A stretch of DNA of 64,000 nt from Rhodospirillaceae bacterium (GCA_002706405.1 PALN01000030.1:1-64000), one strand, 5' to 3'; shown: positions 44,360-54,067, numbered from the stretch's first letter. Numbers and translations: made by a program. The notes: a model not told the origin generated them from the sequence alone.

Positions 44360-45340
44360 CTAGCCGGCGTACGTGGGCGCGCCTTTCGCCCGAAGCCACA
44401 GGCGCACCAAGTGGCGCCGGTCTTCGGGATTGTCGAAATCCTCAAATTGGGTTCGGCTGTGGCCAATCACCTTATTGTTCACGTACTGGAACTGCCCTGC
44501 CTCCATCGTAAAACGAAATTGCAGGGCGTCATCGGAAAAGACGTCTTCCAACGCATTGATGGCGCGCCGGGTCTCGTCGTCCATGTCGGTTCCGGTCATT
44601 GCGTAGCCGTTGTGCATCTGATGAATGCCAAGCCGCGCCTTCAACTTTCCGTCGTTCTCAAACACCGGCGCCGAGATCGTTTCCGCGTCGTTCGCTTCGT
44701 GTTCGCGCTGGCGGTCGAAGATGAAGGGTTCGTACAACCGGGCGAGCGCATCCGGGTGGCGGTCGAGGATGGCGTTGTGCGCCGTCTCGAAACTCATGAC
44801 CCGGCTGACGCCGCCGCTCTTGGCGGGCTTCAGGCACAGCAGGCCGACGAAGTCGGGCAGCGGATCGTTGTAGGAATTGTCGTTGTGGAAGGTCAGGTCG
44901 ATGTTGGTCTTGTCCGGCCGCACCCCCGACCCGGGCAGTGCCTGTTTTCCCGTGTCGTGCACATCGTAGACCATGGTCCCGTCCAGTTTCTGCGCCACGG
45001 GCCGACACATCATGCAGGACAGAAGCCAATAGAGCGCCTTGGCCGTGTCCTTATCCAATCTGTCCATCGGCAGGCGGTCGACGAGGGCGAATCCGCAGCC
45101 GGATACCAAGTTGTCGTGCACCCGGGTCATCAGGTCACGGCAATGCGGTAAATCGAAGTCGTCAGGCCGCAGGTCCTCAACCTCACCCTTTCGGATCTTG
45201 AGGGTTTCGGTCAGTCCGGCGATCTCGTCCAGGCAAGCGGCATCGATGGTATAGCGCCAATCCTGTTCGTTCAAATCGTCGGCCTGCCACACCAGGGGGC
45301 CGGAAAGTTTGTTCGTCAGCAGGGTATGTTCGGAGGACAT
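44360..45340 (-). CDS. TauD/GBBH-like Fe(II)/2-oxoglutarate-dependent dioxygenase
   Basis: 326 residues. It is predicted to hydroxylate a small carboxylate, amine or amino-acid-type substrate while decarboxylating 2-oxoglutarate to succinate. The metal triad is visible: H-x-D in LTFHNDNSYND near 150-160 and the distal His in NNKVIGHSRTQFED near 290-304. The 2-oxoglutarate Arg is in RRHLVRLWLRAKG near 310. The aromatic-rich QFQYVNNKVIGHSR segment is TauD/TfdA/GBBH-like. It heads the same-strand Liv operon, so the transported compound is its probable substrate. The divergent LysR gene is its likely regulator. TauD itself is shorter (about 280), and no sulfonate genes accompany it here. Confidence 0.85.
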   Translation of the reverse strand: MSSEHTLLTNKLSGPLVWQADDLNEQDWRYTIDAACLDEIAGLTETLKIRKGEVEDLRPDDFDLPHCRDLMTRVHDNLVSGCGFALVDRLPMDRLDKDTAKALYWLLSCMMCRPVAQKLDGTMVYDVHDTGKQALPGSGVRPDKTNIDLTFHNDNSYNDPLPDFVGLLCLKPAKSGGVSRVMSFETAHNAILDRHPDALARLYEPFIFDRQREHEANDAETISAPVFENDGKLKARLGIHQMHNGYAMTGTDMDDETRRAINALEDVFSDDALQFRFTMEAGQFQYVNNKVIGHSRTQFEDFDNPEDRRHLVRLWLRAKGAPTYAG

Positions 45341-45463
45341 GCGTGATCATCTCGGTTAGTGGGCACGCGGCGGGTGCTGCGTTTCTTGAACAAACCATGT
45401 CGCATTGATGAGCATAATACTATTTAATTGTTTTTATCCCAATCATAATGAGTTGTTATATCC
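45341..45463. promoter_or_regulatory. Divergent promoter region, dioxygenase / LysR
   Basis: 123 bp, AT-rich next to the LysR start (CATAATACTATTTAATTG). This is the expected place for a LysR-type T-N11-A operator; no unambiguous dyad could be chosen. Confidence 0.4.
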
Positions 45464-46327
45464 ATGCTCACACTGAATATCGACCTGCCGCTCTTGCGCA
45501 CCTTCGCGGTCACCGTGGAAACAGGCAGCGTCACGGAAGCCGCAAAACGCTTGAACCTGACACAACCGGCGATCAGTCAACAATTGCGCCGCCTTGAGGA
45601 ACGATTGGGAAAGAGCCTGTTTGAAACCTCTCAACGGCCGAAGAAACTGACCGCCGATGGTGAACTTCTGCATGGATACGCCCTGGGCATCCTGCGCCTT
45701 CACGACGAGGCCTTGACCCGGCTGACGCAACCGGAGATCTCGGGGCGCATTGTCCTGGGCACGCCGGACCTTTACGCCAGTTTTTTCCTGCCCGACATCC
45801 TGGCGGACTTCGGGCGGGCCCACCCAACGGTGCAGATCGACCTGCGCTGCGCGCTCAGCCTTCCCCTGCTGCGTGGATTCGAAGCAGGCGATATCGATCT
45901 TGTCCTCGCAACCCAAATGCCCGGCAATGCCGAGGGCCGGTTTATCCGTTCGGAGCGGCTTTATTTCGTCACCGGTGAGAGTTCGGCGGCCCACAAGAAG
46001 ACTCCGCTGCCGCTGGCCATGCTGCCGCCGGGAAACCTCTACCGCGATCACGCTTTGCAGGCCCTGGAGGCACATGGCCGGCCCTGGCGGATCGCCTGTG
46101 AAAGCGAAAGCATCGCCGGCCTGCTGGCCGCCGTGCAGGCCGGACTGGCCGTCACCGTGCTGACCGCCCCAGCCATCGGCCCCGGCTTGAGGGCCTGCAC
46201 GGGCTTCGACGGCATGCCGTATCTGCCATCCGTTGATCTGGTGCTCTATTCCGGGGGCATCAGAAAGGACTCGACGGCCGGACAATTCGCCGACTATCTG
46301 ATCAAACGACTGACCTGGGGAAAGTGA
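45464..46327 (+). CDS. LysR-family transcriptional regulator
   Basis: 287 residues. The N-terminal winged helix-turn-helix (about 5-65) shows LPLLRTFAVTVETGSVTEAA, then LTQPAISQQLRRLEERLGK. The periplasmic-binding-like effector domain runs from about 90 to 285. It is divergent from the dioxygenase/Liv operon and 123 bp from it, the classic arrangement for control of that operon and itself. The stop codon sits inside a hairpin GGGGAAAG-TGACCG-CTTTCCCC (46317-46338), which may slow decay or act as a weak terminator towards the convergent operon. Confidence 0.88.
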   Translation: MLTLNIDLPLLRTFAVTVETGSVTEAAKRLNLTQPAISQQLRRLEERLGKSLFETSQRPKKLTADGELLHGYALGILRLHDEALTRLTQPEISGRIVLGTPDLYASFFLPDILADFGRAHPTVQIDLRCALSLPLLRGFEAGDIDLVLATQMPGNAEGRFIRSERLYFVTGESSAAHKKTPLPLAMLPPGNLYRDHALQALEAHGRPWRIACESESIAGLLAAVQAGLAVTVLTAPAIGPGLRACTGFDGMPYLPSVDLVLYSGGIRKDSTAGQFADYLIKRLTWGK

Positions 46328-46418
46328 CCGCTTTCCCCGCCCCATCCGCCGTTCCTAGCACGCCCCGCCAACAGAGGCCCCAAGCGATGCCTGCCCTGAC
46401 CCGCGATACAATCGCCCG

Positions 46419-47252
46419 TCAGATCGCCAGGTATTGTTGGCGCAGGTCGGCGTTATCCAGAACTTCCTTGGCCAAGCCGTCGAACACCACCTTCCCCATA
46501 TCGAGAATGATCGCGCGGTCCGCTAGGTGCAGCGCGGCGATGGCGTTCTGTTCGACGATGATCGTGGTCATGCCGTGGGATTTGATCTCTTCCAGGGTTC
46601 GCTCGATCTCCTGAACGATGACCGGCGCCAGACCTTCGTAGGGCTCGTCCAGGAGCAGCAGCTTCACATCCCGTGCCAAGGCCCGGCTGATGGCCAGCAT
46701 CTGCTGTTCGCCACCGGACAATGTCGTGCCTTCCTGTTCGCGGCGTTCGCCCAAACGGGGAAACAGCTCGTAAATGCGCTCAATCGACCAGCCGATCGGC
46801 GGCGCGATCTGGGCCAGGGTGAGGTTTTCTTCCACCGTCAGGCCCTGAATGATCCGCCGGTCTTCGGGCACCAGGCCAATGCCGTTGCGCGAGGCTTCAT
46901 GGGCCCGCATGCTGTGCAGCGGCTTATGATCAAGCCAGATTTCCCCGTGCTTGAGAGCCGGGTCGTCGAGCCGCGCAATGGCGCGGAGCGTCGATGTCTT
47001 GCCGGCCCCGTTGCGCCCCAAAAGGGCGACGATCTCGCCCTCGCGGATGTCGAATGACACACCCTGAACGATATAGCTTTCCCCGTAATAGGCATGAATA
47101 TCCCAGCAGGAGAAATAGGCGGGCGCGCCCCCCTTCGCGGTCACCGGCGGCACGCCCGGCGCGGTGCCCCCCTTGAAACCGCCGTTTTCGAGCAGCGTCT
47201 GTTCCTCAGCGCCCTTGTCCATACGAGACTCCCGTTCGTCTATCTGGTTCAT
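46419..47252 (-). CDS. Liv-type ABC ATPase, LivF-like (system B)
   Basis: 277 residues. An N-terminal extension of about 45 residues without homology precedes the domain, which starts YFSCWDIHAYYGESYIVQGV. Walker A GRNGAGKTS near 77-85, signature LSGGEQQMLAISRAL near 179, Walker B LLLLDEPYEGLAPV near 199-212, switch IIVEQNA. It overlaps the LivG-like gene by 4 bp and is the last gene of operon B. Confidence 0.88.
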   Translation of the reverse strand: MNQIDERESRMDKGAEEQTLLENGGFKGGTAPGVPPVTAKGGAPAYFSCWDIHAYYGESYIVQGVSFDIREGEIVALLGRNGAGKTSTLRAIARLDDPALKHGEIWLDHKPLHSMRAHEASRNGIGLVPEDRRIIQGLTVEENLTLAQIAPPIGWSIERIYELFPRLGERREQEGTTLSGGEQQMLAISRALARDVKLLLLDEPYEGLAPVIVQEIERTLEEIKSHGMTTIIVEQNAIAALHLADRAIILDMGKVVFDGLAKEVLDNADLRQQYLAI

Positions 47253-48004
47253 AGATGCGCTCCACCAAGATAGGCTTCCTGCACTTTCGGATTCCCCTTG
47301 ATGTTTTCGGGGGTATCCTCGGCAATAACCGCGCCCTGAGCCAGCACCGATATCTTCTCGGCCAGGGAGAACACCACATGCATGTCGTGTTCAATGACCA
47401 CCATGGTCACCCCGCGCTCGGCAATCCGTTTCATCAGATCGATGGTGTTGTTGGTGTCGGCCCGCGCCATGCCGGCCGTCGGCTCATCCAGCAGCAGCAG
47501 CTTCGGGTCCTGAACCAGGCACATGGCCAGTTCCAGCCGCCGCTTGTCGCCGCGCGACAGATGGGCGGCCGTTTCGTCGGCCTTGGCGTCCAGACCGACG
47601 TCACACAGCATGGACATGGCCTTCTCGGCCATCGGACCGTTGCGCCGGATGGCGGCCCAGGCATTGATCTTGAACGCCCCGTCGCGCCGGGCAAAGCTTG
47701 GGATCATGACGTTGTCGATCAGGCTCAGATCACCGAAGATTTCCGGCGTCTGAAACACCCGGCTGACCCCGGCCTGATTGATCTCGTGCGGCGCCATCCC
47801 GAGCAGAGATTGACCATCGAACGTAACCGAGCCTGAATCGGGTTCAAGCCGCCCGATAAAACAGTTCAGCAGGGTCGACTTGCCGGCCCCGTTGGGTCCG
47901 ATGATCGCATGGACCGTTCCGGCCTCGACCTCCAGGTTCACGTTGTCCAGGGCTTTCAGGCCGCCGAACCGCTTATTGACGTTCCTTACGGATAAAGTGC
48001 TCAT
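47249..48004 (-). CDS. Liv-type ABC ATPase, LivG-like (system B)
   Basis: 251 residues from the ATG at 48004 (MSTLSVRNVNKRFGG, GGAG upstream); the frame extends 33 codons upstream as a shadow. Walker A GPNGAGKST is near 36-44, Walker B LLLLDEPTAGM, switch VVIEHDMHVV. The ABC signature reads LSRGDKRRLELAMCL, so LSGGQ is altered to LSRGD. It lies 13 bp after the LivM-like stop. Confidence 0.88.
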   Translation of the reverse strand: MSTLSVRNVNKRFGGLKALDNVNLEVEAGTVHAIIGPNGAGKSTLLNCFIGRLEPDSGSVTFDGQSLLGMAPHEINQAGVSRVFQTPEIFGDLSLIDNVMIPSFARRDGAFKINAWAAIRRNGPMAEKAMSMLCDVGLDAKADETAAHLSRGDKRRLELAMCLVQDPKLLLLDEPTAGMARADTNNTIDLMKRIAERGVTMVVIEHDMHVVFSLAEKISVLAQGAVIAEDTPENIKGNPKVQEAYLGGAHL

Positions 48005-48017
48005 GTCCGATCTCCGC

Positions 48018-49169
48018 TCATTCAGCCGGTTCGGGATGCGGCGTGCCGCCGGAGCCGCCGTCGGAGCGGCGCCTCGACAGCAGGTTGCTGATCCGGGAGA
48101 CACCTTCCATCAGGCCGCCCGGGAGGAAGATGACGATCACCATGAACAAGGCCCCCAGGGTCAGGTGCCAACCTTCGCCCACGAACATCGAACTGACCGA
48201 TACCGCCACCTGCTGCAGGAAATCGGGCAGGAAGTCGAAGATGTTGTTCAGGATGCCCTTGTTGAACGCCGAGAAGATGTTTTCGAAGTACTTGATGGCG
48301 CCGGCGCCGATAACCGGCCCCAACAGCGTGCCGGCACCCCCCAGAATGGTCATCAAAACAACCTCGCCCGAGGCCGTCCACTGCATGCGCTCGGCCCCCG
48401 CGAGGGGATCCGTGACCGCCAGCAATCCACCCGCCAGCCCGGCGAACATGCCGGAAATGATGAACGCGGTAAGTGCGTAGGGCCGGGTGTTGACGCCCGT
48501 GTAGTTCAGGCGGTTCTGGTTCGACTTCACCGCCCGCAACATCATGCCGAACGGCGAGCGGAAGATCCGCAGGGTGATGTAGAAGCAGATGATCAGCATC
48601 ACGGCGCAGAAATAGAAGCCCGGATAACCGGTCATTTCCAGGCCGAACAGGTCCGATGACGGCAGCACCGCGCCGTAATCCCGGCCGAAGGCGACATCCA
48701 GCGCACGGGGGTCGGACTGGGCCAACTGCAGGCCTGTCTCACCATTGGTGATCGGGGTCAGCACCGAATAGGCCATGTTGTAGCACATCTGCGCAAAGGC
48801 CAGGGTCAGGATCGAGAAGTAGATGCCCGACCGGCGCAGAGAAACATAGCCGATCAACGCCGAGAACAGCCCCCCCATCAGCGTCGCGAAGATGATCGCC
48901 GGCACCGGGTTCATACTGAGAAGCTTGAAGGTCCAGACCGCCGTGTAAGAACCCACGCCGAGAAAGGCCGCGTGACCGAACGAGAGATACCCCGTCAGGC
49001 CGAACAGGATGTTGAAGCCCAGCGCGAAGATGCCGTAGATCGCGAACTTCTGCAAAAGGTCGGGGTAACCGGCGCCGATCGGTTTCAGGATGATCGGGCC
49101 CGCCAGAACCGCCGCCGTGAACACGGCGAACAGAAGCAGATCTTTTTTTGTGATTGATGTGGGATGCAT
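48018..49169 (-). CDS. Liv-type ABC permease, LivM-like (system B)
   Basis: 383 residues. About ten TM segments, with a longer extracytoplasmic loop than system A (about 155-185). Family loops: [19 protein letters not shown] near 109-127 and [19 protein letters not shown] near 209-227. A polar C-terminal tail ([13 protein letters not shown]) follows. It is 4 bp after the LivH-like stop. Confidence 0.87.
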   Translation of the reverse strand: MHPTSITKKDLLLFAVFTAAVLAGPIILKPIGAGYPDLLQKFAIYGIFALGFNILFGLTGYLSFGHAAFLGVGSYTAVWTFKLLSMNPVPAIIFATLMGGLFSALIGYVSLRRSGIYFSILTLAFAQMCYNMAYSVLTPITNGETGLQLAQSDPRALDVAFGRDYGAVLPSSDLFGLEMTGYPGFYFCAVMLIICFYITLRIFRSPFGMMLRAVKSNQNRLNYTGVNTRPYALTAFIISGMFAGLAGGLLAVTDPLAGAERMQWTASGEVVLMTILGGAGTLLGPVIGAGAIKYFENIFSAFNKGILNNIFDFLPDFLQQVAVSVSSMFVGEGWHLTLGALFMVIVIFLPGGLMEGVSRISNLLSRRRSDGGSGGTPHPEPAE

Positions 49170-49173
49170 GGGC

Positions 49174-50202
49174 TCAGTGCTCCATCACGCCTTTGCGGCC
49201 CATCAGGCCGCGCGGACGGACCAGAAGGACCACGACCGCTATGAGATAGATGATGATCTGGTCAATGCCGGGCAGGATGGCCTTGACCTCGTTCATCGAT
49301 GCGAAGCTTTGCAGGATTCCCAGCAAAAAACCGGCCGCGACGGCACCGCCAAGCGACCCCATGCCGCCGACGACGACGACCACGAAGCTGAGGACCAGGA
49401 AGTCCATGCCCATGTGGTAATCGGGGCTGAGGATCGGCGTGTACATGGTCCCCGCCAGGCCGGCGACGACCGCCGCCATGCCGAACACGATGGTGAACCG
49501 GCGGTCGATGTCGATGCCCAGAAGCCCCACCGTTTCCCGGTCCGCCATTCCGGCCCGGACCACCATGCCGAACGTGGTGAACTGCAGGAAGGCGAACACG
49601 GCGGCGATGACCGCGGTGGAAAACAGGAAATAGATGAAGCGCCAGGCCGGATAGACCACGTTGCCCGCCTCGAATCCGACCAGGATGCCGAAGTCGATCA
49701 TGCCGTTGGCGACGTCGGGGGCCGGCTGCGGGATCGGGTTGGCGCCGAAATAGCTTTTGACGATCTCCTGCAGCACGATGGCGAGGCCGAAGGTCACCAG
49801 GATCTGTTCCGCATGGGGGCGCTTATAGAAATACCGGATCAGGCCCCGCTCCATGGCGATCCCGATGATCAGCATGATCGGAATGGCGAGAAGAATGGAA
49901 ACGGGCACCGAGAAATCGAGGAGCGTCGTGCCGAAATCGCCGAACCAGACTTCCACATAAGGCTGCCTGATTTCCATCGGCGCGCCCCATGGGGTCGTTT
50001 TCGTCGGGTCGATCGTCACCATCTGAATGTTCAGAACGGCCTTGACCGCCACCGCGCAGAAAGCACCCAGCATGAACAAGGCGCCATGCGCGAAATTCAC
50101 CACGCCGAGCGTGCCGAAGATGATGGTCAAGCCAAGGGCGATCAGGGCATAGGCCCCCCCCTTATCGAGACCGTTTAAAATCTGGAGAAGAATTGCATCC
50201 AT
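49174..50202 (-). CDS. Liv-type ABC permease, LivH-like (system B)
   Basis: 342 residues, longer than usual LivH (about 290-310) because of an extracytoplasmic insertion near 45-80 ([20 protein letters not shown]). It starts with the family sequence [20 protein letters not shown]. The coupling loop has [20 protein letters not shown] near 215-234, and the end has [11 protein letters not shown]. It is preceded by an 84-bp gap with a strong hairpin after the binding-protein gene. Confidence 0.87.
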   Translation of the reverse strand: MDAILLQILNGLDKGGAYALIALGLTIIFGTLGVVNFAHGALFMLGAFCAVAVKAVLNIQMVTIDPTKTTPWGAPMEIRQPYVEVWFGDFGTTLLDFSVPVSILLAIPIMLIIGIAMERGLIRYFYKRPHAEQILVTFGLAIVLQEIVKSYFGANPIPQPAPDVANGMIDFGILVGFEAGNVVYPAWRFIYFLFSTAVIAAVFAFLQFTTFGMVVRAGMADRETVGLLGIDIDRRFTIVFGMAAVVAGLAGTMYTPILSPDYHMGMDFLVLSFVVVVVGGMGSLGGAVAAGFLLGILQSFASMNEVKAILPGIDQIIIYLIAVVVLLVRPRGLMGRKGVMEH

Positions 50203-50235
50203 GAATCGTCACCCCTACGGAAATAGTTGGCCGCC

Positions 50236-50256
50236 CCCGGGGAATTTCCCCCCGGG
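50236..50256 (-). terminator. Hairpin between binding-protein and permease genes (system B)
   Basis: CCCGGGG and CCCCGGG (plus-strand 50236-50242 and 50250-50256) form a 7-bp GC stem that can extend with neighbouring bases. No T run follows on the minus strand. It probably protects or partly terminates the binding-protein transcript. Confidence 0.5.
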
Positions 50257-50286
50257 AGCGACCGTTGAGCCAGTCGGGAGGACTGA

Positions 50287-51627
50287 TTACTTACCGTCGT
50301 TGTACGGTCCCAGTTCCCCACCCAGCAGGCTGGCCGGATACTCGACCTGCGCGCGGGGGGTGACTTCGACGACCTCGAGAACGTCGAACTTGGACGTCGG
50401 GTTTTCCTTACCCTTCACGACCAGGACGTCCTTGAAGCACTGGTGATCTTCAGCCCGGTATTCCGTCGGGCCGTTGCCCAAACCGTCGAACTTGAAGCCT
50501 TCCAGCGCCTTGCCGACGCCGGACGGACGGAACGTGCCGGCCCGCTGGCAGGCATCCGCATAGAGGATGGCCTGGCAATAGGTGGTATGCGCCGCCTGCG
50601 AGGGCGGGAAGCCGTATTTCTTGCCGAACGATTTGACGAACGCCTGCGAGCCTTCGTCCTGCAGCGACCAATGCCAGTTGGTCGAACCGAAGATGCCCTT
50701 GACGTTTTCACCGGCACCCTGAGCCATCAGACGGCTGTAGAGCGGCACGACGATGGCGAAGTCCTTACCGTTGACCTGCTTGTCGCGCAGACCGAACTGC
50801 ACCGCCTGGGTCAGCGAGTTGACCATGTCGCGGCCATAGTGGTTGAGCACCAGCACATCGGCGCCCGAATTGAGCACCGGCGTGATGTACTGCGAGAAGT
50901 CACCGGCGCCGAGCGGCGTGCGGACGGCGGCGGCCGTCTTCCAGCCGAGTTCTTCCGTGTACTTTTTGATCGAGCCTTCCTGCGACCAGCCCCAGGTGTA
51001 ATCGGCGGTCAGGTGATAGGCGACACGGTCGGAACCGAAGTTCTTCTTCAGCACCGGCGCCAGGGCGGCACCGGTCATTTCCGTATTGAAGAAGTGACGG
51101 AAACCGTTGGCGCGCTTGTCCTTGCCGGTGGTGTCGTTGGAGTGGGTCAGGCCGGCCATGAAGATGACGCCGGCATCCTGGCATAGGCCCTGAACCGCGA
51201 TCGCGACACCGGAGGACGACCCACCGGTGATCATGATGGCGCCGTCTTTTTCGATCATGCGCTTGGCACTGGCGCGGGCCGCGTCGGACTTGGTCTGCGT
51301 GTCGCCGGTGACGTACACGACCTTCTTGCCATTGACGCCGTTACCCTTGAGCGCCTTGGACGAGAAGGTATTCAGCATGCCGCCGTCGCCTTCGCCGTTG
51401 ATATGTTCGACAGCCAGCTGGTAGGCGCGCAGTTCGTCCGCGCCTTCATCGGCGTAGGCACCGGTCTGCGGCACGTTGAAGCCGAACGTGACGGTCTTGC
51501 CCGTCGGCTCATTCAGATAGCCCGCAGCGAATGCCTTGGAGGAAAAGATGGTCGGCGCAGCCAAGGCGACACCGGCCGCGGCGGAGCTTTTCAGCAGGCC
51601 ACGGCGCGTGATTTTGAACTCACTCAT
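50287..51627 (-). CDS. ABC transporter substrate-binding protein, Liv/amide family (system B)
   Basis: 446 residues. Twin-arginine-type signal (FKITRRGLLKSSAAAGVALA, then AFA cleavage near 34). The mature part opens KTVTFGFNVPQTGAYADEGA. GGSSSGVAIAVQGLCQDAGV near 138-157 and YHLTADYTWGWSQEGSIKKY near 202-221 belong to the amide/urea-like branch of the family. It is the first gene of operon B and is divergent from the ScfR-type regulator, so the ligand may be a short-chain acyl or amide compound. Ligand not proven. Confidence 0.85.
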   Translation of the reverse strand: MSEFKITRRGLLKSSAAAGVALAAPTIFSSKAFAAGYLNEPTGKTVTFGFNVPQTGAYADEGADELRAYQLAVEHINGEGDGGMLNTFSSKALKGNGVNGKKVVYVTGDTQTKSDAARASAKRMIEKDGAIMITGGSSSGVAIAVQGLCQDAGVIFMAGLTHSNDTTGKDKRANGFRHFFNTEMTGAALAPVLKKNFGSDRVAYHLTADYTWGWSQEGSIKKYTEELGWKTAAAVRTPLGAGDFSQYITPVLNSGADVLVLNHYGRDMVNSLTQAVQFGLRDKQVNGKDFAIVVPLYSRLMAQGAGENVKGIFGSTNWHWSLQDEGSQAFVKSFGKKYGFPPSQAAHTTYCQAILYADACQRAGTFRPSGVGKALEGFKFDGLGNGPTEYRAEDHQCFKDVLVVKGKENPTSKFDVLEVVEVTPRAQVEYPASLLGGELGPYNDGK

Positions 51628-51751
51628 GTTTGGAGGTCTCCCAATTTAATTGTTGTCGGCGGGCCTTATTTAATTCTGCGGCTGTTCACGCAGCCTTGAC
51701 CCTCGATGAACTGATCCATCCCGGAACTAGATGGCGGGAGTCTTGTAAACG

Positions 51752-51770
51752 AATCAATATTTAATTGATT
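51752..51770. promoter_or_regulatory. Perfect inverted repeat in the SBP-B / ScfR divergent region
   Basis: AATCAAT-ATTTA-ATTGATT (7-bp arms, 5-bp spacer) lies about 100 bp before the regulator ATG and 125 bp before the binding-protein ATG. The whole 51628-51870 region is very AT-rich from 51740 on, so some dyads are expected by chance, but this one is the best operator candidate. Confidence 0.45.
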
Positions 51771-51870
51771 TATATAGATAATTTAGTAAATAATTGAATT
51801 TGATAAAATTTAATCTGTAAATCATTGACACAAAGCGCCGTGCGGCGCGCGACAGATAGGGGGCGTTCGG

Positions 51871-53265
51871 ATGGTCAATGCAATCCTGGGCACGCGCATT
51901 CAGCAGTACCGCCGAGAGGCCGGATTGACCCAGGCCGCCCTCGCCCGCGAAGTCGGTATTTCCCCCAGCTATTTGAACCTGATCGAATGGAACAAGCGAC
52001 CCATTGCCGGCGGCTTGCTGCGCAAAATCGCCAGCGCCCTGAACCTGTCGCTGGACGACTTGGGAAGTGCCGCAGAAGAACGGTTGAACGCCGCGCTTTC
52101 AGAGATCGCCCATTTACCCGCGCTGAAGGACGCGAACGTCGAAAGAGAGCGCACCAGCGAATTCATCGGAAGGTTCCCCGGCTGGGCCCGCGCCGTCGCG
52201 GCCCTGGCCCAGTCCGAACGGGAGGCGACGGTCCGTGCTCAGGTCCTGTCCGACCGCCTGTCGAACGATCCCTATCTCGGCGCGGAGATCCACAAGATGC
52301 TGAACCGCATGACGGCCATTCGCTCGGTCGCGGATATTCTCGTCGATTATTCCGACCTTCCCCCCGAACGCCGCGACAGGTTCATCGAGATCATCCATGA
52401 AGAAATCCGCGTGCTGTCGGAAAACGGCGAAACGCTCGCCACCTACCTGGACAAATCGGTGCACGCGGAAAAATTCCTCACCCCGGCCGACGAGGTCGAG
52501 GCCCTGTTCGACGACCATGGGGGCCGTTTCGATGTCATCGAAACCATTGCCGACGAGATGTCCCACATGCTGGCCGATCTGCGCCCCCTGCCCCGACGGG
52601 TCAAGGCACGGGCTTTGGTGGACGAACACCTGGCGGCTCCGATTCAACGAATCATCGCCGAGAGCAGCCAGATTGAAACAACCGCCGCCGCCGATCGCGC
52701 CCGCCAATTGCTGACCGATTACGCGGTCGGCGCCATCCTGATGCCCATGGCCGCGTTCACACAAGAAGCCAAGGAACTGCGCTATGACGTCGAAGCCCTG
52801 GCGGAGGCCTACTCGACCGAGGTCGATACCGTTTGTCACCGATTGATCTCGATCCCCCGGGGGACCGGGCTTCCCCGCTTCGGGTACCTGCAGGCCAACG
52901 CATCGGGCATGATCATCGAGAAACTCGGGTTTGAGAAACTCATCATTCCCCGATATGCCGCCGCCTGCCCATTGTGGGTCTTGTTCCGGGCTCAGCAATC
53001 ACCGGAGGCGGTGATCAGACAGCGCGCACTTTTCCCGTCCGGTGACCGCTTCGTCTTCATCGCCCGGGCACGAAACACCGGCATGACCGGGTTCGGCCGA
53101 CCGCGGCATTACGTAACCGATATGCTCGTGACAACAGAAGTTGATGCGGAAATGACGGTCTACGCACCAGACACGTCATCTGTCGTCGAGGAGGTCGGTC
53201 CGGGCTGCCGATTGTGTTCGCGGCAATCCTGTCCACACCGGGTTGAGGCCCCTCTCACGCAGTAA
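51871..53265 (+). CDS. XRE-family regulator of the ScfR type (HTH + DUF2083)
   Basis: 464 residues. HTH_3 domain at about 6-62 (LGTRIQQYRREAGLTQAALA, then VGISPSYLNLIEWNKRPI). A helical middle with an IrrE-like segment follows, then the C-terminal DUF2083 domain (about 290-455) ending with the Cys pattern GCRLCSRQSCPHRVEAP. Characterised relatives (RamB, PccR, MccR) sense short-chain acyl-CoAs and control acetate, propionate or glyoxylate metabolism. It is divergent from Liv operon B and upstream of the response-regulator gene. It probably controls the binding-protein operon and itself through the AT-rich region between them. Confidence 0.87.
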   Translation: MVNAILGTRIQQYRREAGLTQAALAREVGISPSYLNLIEWNKRPIAGGLLRKIASALNLSLDDLGSAAEERLNAALSEIAHLPALKDANVERERTSEFIGRFPGWARAVAALAQSEREATVRAQVLSDRLSNDPYLGAEIHKMLNRMTAIRSVADILVDYSDLPPERRDRFIEIIHEEIRVLSENGETLATYLDKSVHAEKFLTPADEVEALFDDHGGRFDVIETIADEMSHMLADLRPLPRRVKARALVDEHLAAPIQRIIAESSQIETTAAADRARQLLTDYAVGAILMPMAAFTQEAKELRYDVEALAEAYSTEVDTVCHRLISIPRGTGLPRFGYLQANASGMIIEKLGFEKLIIPRYAAACPLWVLFRAQQSPEAVIRQRALFPSGDRFVFIARARNTGMTGFGRPRHYVTDMLVTTEVDAEMTVYAPDTSSVVEEVGPGCRLCSRQSCPHRVEAPLTQ

Positions 53266-53374
53266 CACGAATATGCGGTTCTTTGCATGGGCATTGCAGA
53301 CCCGTGTCATCTGGGGTCTAATCCCCGACTGGGAGACATAACAACAACCGTAATCTGGGAGGTTTCGTCGAAAC

Positions 53375-53752
53375 ATGGCGAAACGCGTGCTGCTTGCCGA
53401 AGACGAGCCGAATATCGTCGAATCACTGACTTTCATCTTGGAACGGTCCGGGTTCGAAGTGGCGACCACCACCAATGGGCGCCAGGCCCTTGAGGTCGCG
53501 CAATCGAACACGCCGGACATCCTCATTCTCGATGTCATGCTGCCGGAACTGGACGGTTACGAGGTTCTCCGGCGATTGCGGGCGGACGCCCGGACCAAGA
53601 CCCTTCCCGTGCTGATGGTCACAGCAAAGGGTCAGCGCGAAGATCGGGAAACCGCGATGAAATGCGGGGCCGACATGTTCATCACCAAACCGTTCGTTAA
53701 TTCCGAACTCATCGCCGCTGTCGAAAAACTCGCGGTCGGCCGGCCCGACTAG
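53375..53752 (+). CDS. CheY-like single-domain response regulator
   Basis: 125 residues, a receiver domain only. Acidic pocket E9-D10-E11, phospho-acceptor Asp53 in ILILDVMLPELDG, Thr83 in MVTAKGQ and the conserved Lys in FITKPF near 105. No DNA-binding output is attached. It precedes the two-TM gene and the symporter-kinase fusion by 21 and 314 bp, so it is probably phosphorylated by that kinase and acts by protein contact or as a phosphate relay. Confidence 0.9.
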   Translation: MAKRVLLAEDEPNIVESLTFILERSGFEVATTTNGRQALEVAQSNTPDILILDVMLPELDGYEVLRRLRADARTKTLPVLMVTAKGQREDRETAMKCGADMFITKPFVNSELIAAVEKLAVGRPD

Positions 53753-53773
53753 GGACTCGCTGGAGACCGCGCC

Positions 53774-54067
53774 TTGCCTGATCAAAAGATAACGCAACTG
53801 TCGGGACGTCGGGCGCGCGATCGGTCGATGGCGATCCTGCTGGTCGGCATCGTCCTGGTCATGCCGCCGTTCGCACAGGTCGTCCTGGTCGATGCCAACC
53901 TGTTCGGCGTGCCAATTCCGCTGCTGTATATCTTTGTGGTTTGGGCGGCGCTGATATTCGGCGCCGCCATCATGGCCGGACCGCTCAGCAGAACCGGCGC
54001 ACCGATGGCGACGCCTCCCCAAGGCGACGGCGAGCCCACCCCGACCGATTCAAATCCCGCCGGCTGA
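53774..54067 (+). CDS. Two-TM protein, DUF485/YjcH-like position
   Basis: 97 residues from a TTG start at 53774. Two hydrophobic segments (about 18-40 and 45-68: ILLVGIVLVMPPFAQVVLV and LLYIFVVWAALIFGAAIM), then a Pro-rich cytoplasmic tail. Its stop overlaps the start of the symporter-kinase gene (TGATG). Small two-TM partners such as YjcH accompany acetate-type sodium/solute symporters, so this is probably the matching subunit. Sequence similarity to DUF485 itself is not certain. Confidence 0.65.
   Translation: MPDQKITQLSGRRARDRSMAILLVGIVLVMPPFAQVVLVDANLFGVPIPLLYIFVVWAALIFGAAIMAGPLSRTGAPMATPPQGDGEPTPTDSNPAG

Noticed and set aside
46317-46338. Rho-independent terminator after the LysR gene
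   Set aside because: The hairpin is real, but it includes the stop codon and has no T run, so it is mentioned only under the gene.
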